A DNA stretch of 49,064 nucleotides, from assembly GCA_017515325.1 (NCBI GenBank), contig JAFWGA010000053.1:1-49064 (forward strand). The letters are read 5' to 3'. Positions within the stretch are counted from its first letter, which is position 1, and the number at the start of each line of letters is the position of its first letter. Below the pieces are notes generated by a model that was not told the DNA's origin, did not search any database, and saw only the letters and a list, made by a program, of their open reading frames with translations. The DNA is from Blautia sp. GTDB taxonomy: Bacteria > Bacillota > Clostridia > Lachnospirales > Lachnospiraceae. Positions 9,601 through 16,426 of the stretch are shown in pieces. A program made the translations under genes and the position numbers.

Positions 9601-10606
9601 CTTTAGTGAATTAGTGGCGAGCGTGGATCGAGATAAAGCCAGGGTCTTCTTTATAGCTGTGGAGAAGCAGAACTACAAGGAATTCCGGCTCGGAATGCTC
9701 ATCCACAATTATCTGAAGCACTTTATCCTCACCGGCGGTAAAGACTTATACGACGATGTTGCTGAACCCGTAGCGGGAAGTAATACTGCTACTGAAGGAA
9801 ACGAGACCACCCGCAGGTCGAATAGTCAGGGCGGTTCCACTGACGGCCATATTATAATTGACGGTGTACAGTACAGCACTTCCCACTCAGTCAAAAGAAA
9901 GAACTTTACGACTTGGTATTCCAACAGTGGGAAGAAAAACGCTGTCGCCTGCATGATGGATACTGGCTGCTTTGCTTATTTGGAGGAGAAGGTCTGTCTA
10001 AATCAGGAACTGTATGTTCAGCGCGGTGCTGACAGCAAAATGCATCTTACCGAGTATGCCCGTTCTCATGAGGATGAATGCTTTTTGCAATTTGTTACTG
10101 ACGATGATGGCATTCTACATTATGTCGTGCTGCCGAAAAAGCTGGCTGACAAAAAATTCGAATACTCGAAGTTTATTTCCGAGGATATACTCAAGAAGTA
10201 TGGACTTGTATGTGAGATGGCGCGGCTGATGCTTGAGGCGATTGAACACATGGAATTCGGCCCTGCGTTTAAGAAACTCATGAGCAAGGGAATCTGCAAT
10301 TACACAGTGGGGTCCTTATACACTACCACCGGGCTGGACAATCATACCATCTCAAATCTCCGCAGTGGCAAAAATCTAACAAACCTCAACGTGGTCTCCG
10401 CTCTTCTTGGCATTCAGGTACCATATCCTGTAAGTGAGGCAATGCTGAAGTTAGCCAACATCTCGTTCCCTACAGACCGAGGCCCGGACAGTAATAAGAT
10501 GTATGTAATGCTACTCAGCACCAGATGGGCCGCCCCATACTATGAAATATATGAAGATCTCGAATCTGAAGGTATGCAGGATTTGATAAAGCAACCGCCA
10601 ATCTAA
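6626..10606 (+). CDS. hsdR: Type I restriction endonuclease subunit HsdR, with C-terminal extension
   Basis: HsdR is the ATP-driven translocase and nuclease of the complex. In order: an N-terminal PD-(D/E)xK nuclease domain (GDLMLLINGM then HIELKRSG, ~140-160); SF2 motor with Walker A HTTGSGKT (~294), DEAH box IIDEAHRS (~405) and motif III FTGTPI (~432); second RecA fold around LTGFDSKWI and QAFSRTNR; and a helical region to ~1045. The 1326-residue length exceeds the usual ~1000-1050. After a Ser/Thr/Gly-rich linker (~1055-1075) there are about 250 extra residues, including an HTH-like stretch (TVGSLYTTTGLDNHTISNLR, ~1225-1245). The gene ends 20 bases before a strong terminator. It is the last gene of the operon. 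Confidence 0.95.
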   Translation: MTYETEKEFEKVVIAQLIEGGWKSEVIRYPTEEELVQNWANILFENNRGRDQLNGCPLTKGEMDQIIEQIIALRTPLKLNDFINGKSVSIRRDSPDDQEHFGQEISLKIYDRQEIANGQSRYQIVQQPKFKTRAVLNDRRGDLMLLINGMPVIHIELKRSGVSVSRAYNQIEKYAHEGVFTGLFSLIQVFVAMEPEETVYFANPGPDGEFNKAFYFHWANFDNEPINDWKQVVSELLNIPMAHTLIGFYTIPDAKDNTLKVMRSYQYYAATRIADRVTAKDWADTDILGGHIWHTTGSGKTLTSFKSATLIASCHDADKVVFLVDRKALGRQSFDDFTAFAGPSEVIQATEDSTELAAKLKSDSTQDTLIVTSIQKLSNVTKDDANIRAADLQKILSKRIVIIIDEAHRSTFGEMLSNIKTTFNHSLIFGFTGTPIQDANKKKDNTTTTVFGSELHRYTLADGIRDKNVLGFDPYMVLIYKDGDVRQKVALMKARADKVEDVFKTKKQEKIYYHYMDATKVKMVGEMRGGKYIKGIEDFVPNSQYEELSYRKAVLQDILDNWISLSHNGLFHAIFATSSIPEAVAYYRLLRSMAPQMNITGVFDPAIDDNGGKSLDKEDGIVEMLEDYERMFGQPFSMSGYDQFREDVQLRLAHKKHYNHIGPDEQINILIVVNQMLTGFDSKWINTLYMDKVMDYENLIQAFSRTNRLYGDEKPFGIIKYYRRPHTMARNIEEAVRAYSGDIPIGLFVDKLPGNLRKMNRLFAEISDIFKNTGVENFERLPDEKAAVGKFAKQFKKLNQTIEAATIQGFSWQKDRYSEVLEDGTENFIHVDFDEPTYLALLHRYKELSTGEGGGFGGDPPFEIDTHITEIRTDAIDADYMNSRFDKFYKLWEQGGYDQETFDNTLAALHKSFGMLSPEEQKYANLFIRDIQSGDILVDPNKSFRDYISEYMRREEDSRIARMVRRLGCYADKLREFLDRKVTEANYNDGNRFSELVASVDRDKARVFFIAVEKQNYKEFRLGMLIHNYLKHFILTGGKDLYDDVAEPVAGSNTATEGNETTRRSNSQGGSTDGHIIIDGVQYSTSHSVKRKNFTTWYSNSGKKNAVACMMDTGCFAYLEEKVCLNQELYVQRGADSKMHLTEYARSHEDECFLQFVTDDDGILHYVVLPKKLADKKFEYSKFISEDILKKYGLVCEMARLMLEAIEHMEFGPAFKKLMSKGICNYTVGSLYTTTGLDNHTISNLRSGKNLTNLNVVSALLGIQVPYPVSEAMLKLANISFPTDRGPDSNKMYVMLLSTRWAAPYYEIYEDLESEGMQDLIKQPPI

Positions 10607-10625
10607 CCATATATAACCGCCGATA

Positions 10626-10658
10626 GGCCAGACGAAAGTCTGGTCTATTTTTTTTTTG
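10626..10658 (+). terminator. Intrinsic terminator of the R-M operon
   Basis: An 8-bp stem (GGCCAGAC with GTCTGGTC, GAAA loop) is followed after two bases by a run of about ten T. It lies 20 bases past the hsdR stop. Confidence 0.9.
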
Positions 10659-10683
10659 CCAAAAATTTTTTTTTGCCGTATTG

Positions 10684-11020
10684 AACTTTCTTCAACAGAA
10701 AGTTGCTATCCGCTCCGCTGAAGAGCTTGGAAAGCCTTATTTCTCCATTGTACTTTGTACAATGCGGTTCAAATTCTAATGGAATATTATGTACTTGTTT
10801 TTAAGAACAAGTTCGGCAAAACGCCTTGTTTTTCTCTTTATAAGAGTAGGGAGGCGCATCTGTCCGGCTGACGAGTCGGAAGATAGCTGAACTGCAACAC
10901 CATCACTCACAAAGGGCGGCGGGTCCGGATTCCCAAAGCGCGTAAGGCCGATGTGGGTGATAACAGCAAAAGCCAGCGTCCTTGCGCGGCTGGCCACTAC
11001 CGATAACGAACGGAGTGGCC
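10684..11020. other. Structured non-coding stretch with several hairpins
   Basis: No convincing gene lies between hsdR and the next start at 11089. Visible inverted repeats are: AACTTTC/GAAAGTT at 10684-10704; a perfect 8-bp stem CATTGTAC/GTACAATG with a TTT loop at 10746-10764; ACTTGTT/AACAAGT at 10793-10812; and GGCCACT/AGTGGCC at 10992-11020. The last can compete with a second pairing between CGAACGGAGTGGCC (from 11007) and GACCGCTCCGTTCT (from about 11051), just ahead of the downstream gene. This looks like a regulatory leader from a mobile element, with attenuator-like alternatives. Function is inferred only. Confidence 0.45.
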
Positions 11021-11088
11021 GATATGAAGAAACTGAACATTGCCATTGGAGACCGCTCCGTTCTGTGCGAACAGAAAGGAGCCCAACG

Positions 11089-11760
11089 ATGGCTAAGAAA
11101 ACCGCAGTCAATTTCAGCAATTACGACTTCAACGAGAACCCTGACAACTACACCTACGAGGAGATTACGACAATCCGCCGCATGACCGCCGCCGGTGAGC
11201 CGATTTACCTGGCTCCCATCGAGGTCGAGCATCGTGAAAATCTGGAAGCCCTTCACGTCACCTACGCCGAATGCAAAACCTGGCATATCGGCTCGGAGCC
11301 TGTCTGCGTCCATCTGACGCCCGCCAATGCGGAAATCTATGACCTGCTCTTGGGCGACCTCCGCGCAAAGCATCGTGACGGCGTCCGCAAGAGCAGGTGC
11401 ATGGTCATCGGCAAACGCGGCAAACCAATCCGCTGCGACGAGCGGAACAAGTGCCGGGAATGCCCGTTTGGAAGGAAGCCGGAGGACAGGGAGCATCAGG
11501 TGGTTTCCTGGAACGAGATGGTGGATAAGGGGTACGACCCCGCCGCCCATGACAGTACATCCGAGCCCGCCCTGAACAGGATCACCTATCAGGAAATCCG
11601 GGCTGAGTGGAACGCCGTCGACCCGCGCCTCACCAGGGCGTTCGAGATGTCCGAATCGGGATACGATATCAAGGATATCATGAAAGAACTGAACTTGTCC
11701 CAGCGCCGGGTCTACCAGCTGATTGAGAAGGCCAAGGAAATGGCGAAACAGGGCCACTAA
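11089..11760 (+). CDS. Conjugative-element-type HTH protein (sigma-region-4-like)
   Basis: The start at 11089 is chosen because AGAAAGGAG lies 8 bases upstream and the upstream in-frame codons look non-coding. The 223-residue product opens MAKKTAVNFS and has a Cys cluster (CDERNKCRECPFG, ~118-130). It ends in a helix-turn-helix (SGYDIKDIMKELNLSQRRVY, ~185-205) reminiscent of sigma region 4 or MarR-like helices. Proteins opening this way are common in clostridial conjugative and mobilizable elements, where their role is not established. It has a good terminator downstream and marks the right flank of the island. No partner transfer genes are present. Confidence 0.65.
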   Translation: MAKKTAVNFSNYDFNENPDNYTYEEITTIRRMTAAGEPIYLAPIEVEHRENLEALHVTYAECKTWHIGSEPVCVHLTPANAEIYDLLLGDLRAKHRDGVRKSRCMVIGKRGKPIRCDERNKCRECPFGRKPEDREHQVVSWNEMVDKGYDPAAHDSTSEPALNRITYQEIRAEWNAVDPRLTRAFEMSESGYDIKDIMKELNLSQRRVYQLIEKAKEMAKQGH

Positions 11761-11768
11761 GACAGCGC

Positions 11769-11801
11769 AGCCCCGGAGGCTTCATGCCTCTGGGGCTTTT
11801 T
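11769..11801 (+). terminator. Intrinsic terminator after the HTH gene
   Basis: AGCCCCGGAGGC pairs with GCCTCTGGGGCT (one mismatch, TTCAT loop), followed by five T. It begins 8 bases after the stop at 11760. Confidence 0.9.
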
Positions 11802-11884
11802 ACGCAGTCTTTGGCGATATACGCATAGAATGGCATTATACGCAATTATGGCTAAAGGCAAAAACGCAATATTGCGCAAAATGA

Positions 11885-12313
11885 ATGGTGGATGGATATG
11901 AGGCTGATTTGGCTACTGAGAGAGGTATTGCAACAAGATTAGAAACTCACAGCCGAGCAAATTATCCCGGCTCGAAGGCAGTGTTGGTTGCGATTGCGAT
12001 TCCGGTTTTCACAACCCAGTTAGAGAAGAGCCGTGAGGCTACCGATCTTGCAAACCTGCGTAGCGCATACGCCGAGAAAATGACAGAGATTCTGACTTGG
12101 GACGGCAAGACTGCTATCACAGCCACCAAGGTTACCGCCAAGCAGACACAGGCTAACTGGCAGAGTGATGGTAACGCAACTTCTACCAAAATTGCTGATG
12201 GCCTTGATGGTGCAGGAATTGACGTTCCGCAGTCTACTAAGGGTTGGGATATCACTGTAAGCAATCCTACGGATGGCAGTGCTCCCGCAATCACAATATC
12301 TGCTAAATCTTAA
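11885..12313 (+). pseudogene. Headless type IV pilin copy (possible silent pilin cassette)
   Basis: From about 11979 the frame encodes the distal part of a type IV pilin (AVLVAIAIPVF, then QLEKSREATDLAN) closely matching the intact pilin on the opposite strand. A 24-bp block at 12023-12046 is identical to the reverse complement of 12762-12785. The prepilin leader and the first ~16 mature residues (GFTLAELL and following) are missing; the upstream ~30 codons (MVDGYEADLA on) do not resemble a pilin, so the protein could not be processed or assembled as it stands. The C-terminal half differs strongly from the intact pilin but keeps KQTQA.WQ and ends at a proper stop. This is the layout of a silent variant cassette, by analogy with Neisseria pilS; a plain decayed duplicate is the alternative. 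Confidence 0.7.
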
Positions 12314-12328
12314 GATAACGTAGTTATC

Positions 12329-12364
12329 GCCACCCCTCCTCTCCGGGAAAGGGAGTAGGGTGGC
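12329..12364 (+). terminator. Imperfect hairpin after the pilin copy
   Basis: GCCACCC (12329-12335) pairs with GGGTGGC (12358-12364) with partial pairing inside. It starts 16 bases past the stop of the headless pilin copy. There is no T-run, so termination would rely on the tandem hairpins that follow. Confidence 0.4.
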
Positions 12365-12366
12365 AA

Positions 12367-12404
12367 GCAAAGGCCCTGTCCAAGCATGCGGACAGGGCCT
12401 TTGC
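12367..12404. terminator. Perfect 15-bp hairpin between convergent pilin copies
   Basis: Positions 12367-12381 pair perfectly with 12390-12404 around the loop AAGCATGC. With the next hairpin it separates the two convergent pilin reading frames and probably serves as a terminator for one or both. Confidence 0.8.
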
Positions 12405-12407
12405 TAT

Positions 12408-12447
12408 AAAGAATGGCACCCTCGCATGCTTGAGGGTGCCATTCTTT
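12408..12447. terminator. Perfect 16-bp hairpin, loop complementary to its neighbour's loop
   Basis: Positions 12408-12423 pair perfectly with 12432-12447 around the loop GCATGCTT, the exact reverse complement of the previous loop. On the plus strand the stem ends in TTCTTTT. On the minus strand it begins about 40 bases after the stop of the major pilin gene and ends in TTCTTTAT. Confidence 0.8.
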
Positions 12448-12485
12448 TAGGTTCTTGGGCCTTCCCGGGGACCCAGAATATGCTA

Positions 12486-12896
12486 TTACGGAGTAGTTGT
12501 GATGAAGCTGGAATCAACCTTTGTTCCACCAATGGTAATTTCACCAGTTCCATCAGTACCAGCAGTATACTTAATTTCGATTTTTTTGCCCTTGGCAACA
12601 TCCCAAAGATCCGCAGTAATATCGATGCCAGCAATGTTAGCACCAGTGGTCTGCCACTTTGCCTGAGTCTGCTTCAAATCCACGCTTGCCGTAATGGTAT
12701 TGTCGGGATCAGTAATAGAAGCAGCAGCAACTTCAGCATAAGCGCCACGGATGTTAGCCATATCGGTAGCCTCACGGCTCTTCTCCAACTGCGCTGTGAA
12801 CACGGGAATAGCTATGGCGGTCAATACAGCAATAATCGCAACAACGATCAGCAACTCAGCAAGGGTAAAGCCTTTCTTATTATTCATTTTCTTCAT
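12486..12896 (-). CDS. pilA: Major type IV prepilin
   Basis: This encodes the structural subunit of the pilus. Starting at 12896 the leader is MKKMNNKKG, cut by PilD before phenylalanine. The mature N-terminus FTLAELLIVVAIIAVLTAI has the conserved Glu5 and the hydrophobic helix ending in IPVF. The mature part is about 127 residues, small for a pilin and without a Cys pair. AAAGG sits about 12 bases upstream of this ATG; an ATG four codons earlier overlaps the ribosome site and one three codons later is also possible. It is the last gene of the locus, separated from pilO by a 180-base structured gap that may carry its own promoter. An inverted partial copy lies downstream, past two hairpins. 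Confidence 0.93.
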   Translation of the reverse strand: MKKMNNKKGFTLAELLIVVAIIAVLTAIAIPVFTAQLEKSREATDMANIRGAYAEVAAASITDPDNTITASVDLKQTQAKWQTTGANIAGIDITADLWDVAKGKKIEIKYTAGTDGTGEITIGGTKVDSSFITTTP

Positions 12897-12908
12897 ATTA
12901 TGTATCAT

Positions 12909-13078
12909 CCTTTCTACATGTAGTTGTCAGCCTTAGGCGGCTGAAGAACCTTTTCTTACCCTGGGTTCCTCTCGGCCGAATGCCGCCCACGGCTATTAGG
13001 CCAAACAGGTACATAATCTATCTCACAGGCTGCCGGGAACAGCCGGAAGATCGGTAATAAAAAATTACTATCATGAAT
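12909..13078 (-). promoter_or_regulatory. Structured leader between pilO and pilA
   Basis: Read on the minus strand it holds GGCTG..CAGCC (near 13030-13046), a GC-rich block around 12970-13000 (GCGGCATTCGGCCG) and TCAGCC..GGCTGA (near 12927-12944). It does not fit the c-di-GMP-I, c-di-GMP-II or other riboswitch cores that I can recall. It may stabilise or regulate the abundant pilin mRNA. The GC block resembles one in the malQ leader. Confidence 0.35.
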
Positions 13079-13663
13079 CTATTTTACTTCGGCAGAGTCC
13101 AAAGGAAGGGCAGCATCCGGTGTGCCTCCTACCATGGTTTCATAGAAGGTGGCCGTAGTATTGATTGTTACTCCCTTTTCTTTATCCATGCTGCAGCGAA
13201 TGTCCCCCACCAGACAACGATATTTTCCATTGCTCAGACGCGCCATCACTCTGCGAGCCTCATCGTAGTTCCTTGTCTGAAACTGCAGGGTGAAATTCCG
13301 GCGGATCTGATTTCCGCTTCTGGATACATCCGCAAAGGTAATGGTATATACTATGGTATCAGCCAGGATCTCATTCAGGAAAGCCACCTCCGCTTTGCTG
13401 CTGTTGTAGCTTGGCATATAGGTCAACTCCCCGGACTCCTCCATCTCCGTCAGATTGTCACGGATACCCCTAAGCTGCATAATCCTGATCTCCAGCATAT
13501 CCATCTCACTTTGAATCAAAGCATTATCGGCTTCGGCTGAAGTAATGGCATCCCGAACCGGAATATCAATAAAGCGATAATAAAAAAGTCCGATAAGGAT
13601 CAAAGCCAAAAAGGTAAGGAGAAGTTTTTCAGAATTCTTAAATTCCCTGCTCATGAACCTCAT
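13079..13663 (-). CDS. pilO: PilO-like type IV pilus inner-membrane protein
   Basis: A 194-residue bitopic protein. There is a short cytoplasmic N-terminus and one transmembrane helix (LLLTFLALILIGLFYYRF, ~14-31). A coiled coil follows (ITSAEADNALIQSEMDMLEIRIMQL is its core, ~40-65), then an alpha/beta domain (~85-190). This is the PilO plan: a dimer partner of PilN that aligns the machinery. Its start overlaps the end of the upstream pilN-like gene by 4 bases (ATGA), so translation is coupled. Sequence similarity to textbook PilO is not obvious; the call rests on topology and on the gene order pilM-pilN-pilO. Confidence 0.75.
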   Translation of the reverse strand: MRFMSREFKNSEKLLLTFLALILIGLFYYRFIDIPVRDAITSAEADNALIQSEMDMLEIRIMQLRGIRDNLTEMEESGELTYMPSYNSSKAEVAFLNEILADTIVYTITFADVSRSGNQIRRNFTLQFQTRNYDEARRVMARLSNGKYRCLVGDIRCSMDKEKGVTINTTATFYETMVGGTPDAALPLDSAEVK

Positions 13664-14283
13664 GGCTCTTCTCCCTCCTCTTCCTCCGGAGGCTGCTGAA
13701 GATAAATGATAAATTTCCCTCTGACGCCAGCGGAAGCCTTTTTCTCATCATTTTTGGTGACATTCATAATCGTGCAGCTGTCAACGATATCCTCCTGCTC
13801 GATCTTTCTTGCCAACTTGTTCAGCTTGGTCAGAGAACTGCCGGTCATCTCCAGGGTCAGGACATTACCGGTCAATACCCAGGTTCCATCTGCCATACCA
13901 TTGCGGAGGACATTTCCCGCCAAGGCTAAAATCTTAGTCCTGTCCACTCGGGAGAGCTCCTCCCGGGTCATACCATCACGGGTATAATGGGCATATTCCT
14001 CCTCCACCCCACCGTACTCCTTCAAGAGACTGTACAACCTCTCCAAATCCGCTTTCTTCTGGCCTGCCAAAGACTCTGCCTGGGACATGGCTGTCAAGCG
14101 GTCAACCACCAGATATTTGCTGAAGACTCCAGCTATAACTACAATTGCGATAATTCCTATCACCGCTTTGGGGATACTCAGCTTTTTTTCATCCGCCAAC
14201 ACCAAATTGATGGATCGCTTTGTCGGAAGCTTTCCCCGGAAATTCTTTTTCCCTCTCTTTCTTTTTGCTGCCTGAACAGCCAT
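13660..14283 (-). CDS. pilN: PilN-like type IV pilus inner-membrane protein
   Basis: A 207-residue bitopic protein. The basic cytoplasmic head (~1-35) contains TKRSINLVLADE, in the position where PilN has its INLLP motif for PilM binding. A transmembrane helix (AVIGIIAIVVIAGVFSKYL, ~40-58), a coiled coil (~60-95) and a small extracytoplasmic domain follow. The tail is very acidic and proline-rich (PPEEEEGEEP). It lies 18 bases downstream of pilM and overlaps the pilO-like gene, as in pilMNO operons. Assignment rests on order, topology and the INLV element. Confidence 0.75.
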   Translation of the reverse strand: MAVQAAKRKRGKKNFRGKLPTKRSINLVLADEKKLSIPKAVIGIIAIVVIAGVFSKYLVVDRLTAMSQAESLAGQKKADLERLYSLLKEYGGVEEEYAHYTRDGMTREELSRVDRTKILALAGNVLRNGMADGTWVLTGNVLTLEMTGSSLTKLNKLARKIEQEDIVDSCTIMNVTKNDEKKASAGVRGKFIIYLQQPPEEEEGEEP

Positions 14284-14301
14284 CCGTCATCCCTCCCGCT
14301 T

Positions 14302-15372
14302 CTAGCCCATAGCGATTCCGATTGCCTGAACGAAGGTATTGCATTCCGCAAGCTTTTCTCCTTCAGGAACCAGGTCTTCGGCTCGATGCAGATTAATATC
14401 CAGCATTTCTCCTATAGTCTCAGACAGGGAGGAGATAACGGCTCCACCTCCGCAAAGCCACAGATCAGCCAGGGTACTGTCCCGATTGCTGAAACGGTAG
14501 AAATTCAGCGCCCGCATCAGCTCTACAGCGATATTCTCATAAGCAGCCAGACATTCTGCCCTGGCCTGACAGTTTTCATAATTCGACATCAAATAGGTAT
14601 GCGCCAGATGGACATCCACACTATAGATATCCGAGATCACCCGATCCAGGTTGGAAAGACCGATCTCCAGAACACGGGTGGCCACATGGCGGTCACCGCG
14701 GAACATATACATACGGACAGCTTCGAAGCCCAGATCCAGGATGCCGTATTCTTCAGCTATCTGTGAAAGAGTTTCCTTTTGAGCCCTAATCAGAGAAATG
14801 AAAGCACTGATGGCAGGAGCTGCTACGGCCATACGAAGACCTGCCTGTTGCAAAATCAACTGAGCATCCTCCACTACACTGCGAAGAGCAGCCACCCCCA
14901 TAAGCTCCATCGTCTCAGGCTCTGCCTCATTCTCATTCTCTTCCCGCTCTTTTGCTTCCGGCCAGACAGTATCAAGCCCTGGATTCTTTTGATCCGCTTC
15001 CTCCTGCCCCTCCGGTGTGGAAAGCATAGCATAATCAAAGACGTAATCCTTGATATCCCCAGAAATATAGTCATTAAATTCAAAGGGGAGATTATAGGAT
15101 AACTGCTCCACCGTCATCAAGGGCATCTCTATATTCTTAATAAAAACAGCTTCATTGGGAATGACAATGCAGGCCTGGCTGGCGTGAATGCCACCTTCCT
15201 TCATAGTCTTGCGCAAAAGCTCACTCATGGATTCAATGGAAACAATACGACCTTCCCGCAGAAGGTTCACGGGCATGGCCGCGGATACTGTCTTAATCAC
15301 TCTGTTCTGTTTGACCAAAGCCAGCTTGAGCTGATCCCGCCCAATGTCGATCCCCAAAAAGGTTTTTGCCAT
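14302..15372 (-). CDS. pilM: Type IV pilus assembly ATPase-fold protein PilM
   Basis: An actin/FtsA-fold cytoplasmic protein that binds the PilN N-terminus and couples it to the motor ATPases. The 356-residue length is typical. It opens FLGIDIGRDQLKLALV (phosphate-1 loop of the fold) and has further motifs EYGILDLGFEAVRMY (~225) and LWLCGGGAVISSL (~310). An acidic Glu/Asn-rich insertion at ~130-160 (PEAKEREENENEAEPE) is unusual. It lies between pilD and the pilN-like gene on the same strand. Confidence 0.88.
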   Translation of the reverse strand: MAKTFLGIDIGRDQLKLALVKQNRVIKTVSAAMPVNLLREGRIVSIESMSELLRKTMKEGGIHASQACIVIPNEAVFIKNIEMPLMTVEQLSYNLPFEFNDYISGDIKDYVFDYAMLSTPEGQEEADQKNPGLDTVWPEAKEREENENEAEPETMELMGVAALRSVVEDAQLILQQAGLRMAVAAPAISAFISLIRAQKETLSQIAEEYGILDLGFEAVRMYMFRGDRHVATRVLEIGLSNLDRVISDIYSVDVHLAHTYLMSNYENCQARAECLAAYENIAVELMRALNFYRFSNRDSTLADLWLCGGGAVISSLSETIGEMLDINLHRAEDLVPEGEKLAECNTFVQAIGIAMG

Positions 15373-15506
15373 TTTATTTTCCGCCTGTCTGCTGATTTCT
15401 TCCCAACTGTTCAGTCCACTGTTACATCACAGCTACATTTCCGGGTCTCTTCCGGAATGGGTCATACTCCTGTCAGGCTCAGCCGGGCTTTGCCTGAAAT
15501 AGTCCG

Positions 15507-16295
15507 TCATCGCAAAAAGCTCATATACCAGTTCACCAGTGGCTCCCCATACAGGAGCATGACAGCCGTCCCTAAAGCAATCCAAGGACCGAAGGGAAAT
15601 TCCTTCCCTCCGTGCTTTTTGCCCAGTCCATAATAGAACAGACCGGCCACACAGGCAAACATGAGGGCAAATAAGGTAGCCACAAAGCCCAGATAAAGGC
15701 CAACGACAGCAAAGAGCTTAATATCGCCGCCTCCAAGGGTATCCCGCTGCAGCATATGATCCATCAAAAGAGAAATCCCCAGTAAGCTTCCTCCAAAAAC
15801 CACAGCTGCCGCTACATGAAGCAGAATGTCCCTCCCTGTCAAATCAAGGAAAGGACAAAACAGCAGCCAGACAAGAGCAGCCAGGATGAGACACCCATCC
15901 GGAATCACCATAGCATCCAGATCTGTCAGAGTAAGCACGAAAAGGCAACACAGAAAAAGATAATTCCGAAAGCAAAGAGGGGTCAGATCAAATCGGAGAA
16001 GACAGACCACCGTAAGCAAAGAAAAACCCAGCTCCGTCAAAGGATAACGGGCAGAAACCTTCTCCTTACACCATCGGCATCTTCCCTTGAGAAAAACCCA
16101 GCTCAGTACCGGAACCAGCTCTGCGGCTCCCAGCACATGCCCACAGTGGGGGCATTGGCTTCTCCCTGTGATAAAGGACTCGCCCCTACCCAATCTCCAG
16201 GCGGCACAATTGAGAAAAGAACCCATAATCGCACCAAAAACAGAAGCAAGGATCAGGAAGAAAAAAAGTATGGTCTTATCATCATAGATAGACAT
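15507..16295 (-). CDS. pilD: Prepilin peptidase / N-methyltransferase
   Basis: A polytopic membrane aspartyl protease that cleaves prepilins after the leader glycine and methylates the new N-terminus. At 262 residues it shows the zinc-binding pair CPHCG and CRWCK (~48-75) of the methyltransferase domain. The two catalytic aspartates lie in TLTDLDAMVIPD (~125-136) and GGGDIKL (~190). About seven hydrophobic segments are visible. It has a strong promoter of its own upstream (16336-16364), so pilD to pilA may form a separate transcription unit. A 134-base gap separates it from pilM. Confidence 0.95.
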   Translation of the reverse strand: MSIYDDKTILFFFLILASVFGAIMGSFLNCAAWRLGRGESFITGRSQCPHCGHVLGAAELVPVLSWVFLKGRCRWCKEKVSARYPLTELGFSLLTVVCLLRFDLTPLCFRNYLFLCCLFVLTLTDLDAMVIPDGCLILAALVWLLFCPFLDLTGRDILLHVAAAVVFGGSLLGISLLMDHMLQRDTLGGGDIKLFAVVGLYLGFVATLFALMFACVAGLFYYGLGKKHGGKEFPFGPWIALGTAVMLLYGEPLVNWYMSFLR

Positions 16296-16335
16296 TCATC
16301 CCTCCATCTTTTATTGGGTATACTTATCTATCATC

Positions 16336-16364
16336 ATATTATCAAAAAAACCCGTAGCTGTCAA
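16336..16364 (-). promoter_or_regulatory. Sigma-A promoter upstream of pilD
   Basis: On the minus strand TTGACA (16364-16359), a 17-bp spacer and TAATAT (16341-16336) form a near-consensus promoter, about 40 bp ahead of the pilD start. A GGAGGG ribosome site follows. Confidence 0.75.
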
Positions 16365-16426
16365 TTGTTATTTATGTATGTTTAGCTAAAAACTATAAAA
16401 GACCCTTTTTCAGCTATTTATCTCTT

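Noticed and set aside
11865-11876. 12-bp palindrome CGCAATATTGCG as an attachment site
   Set aside because: Short AT-centred palindromes are common; no matching copy was found at the left edge of the island.
12909-13078. c-di-GMP riboswitch in the pilA leader
   Set aside because: GTTTGGCCTAA on the minus strand first suggested one, but the conserved core elements of class I and II are not there.
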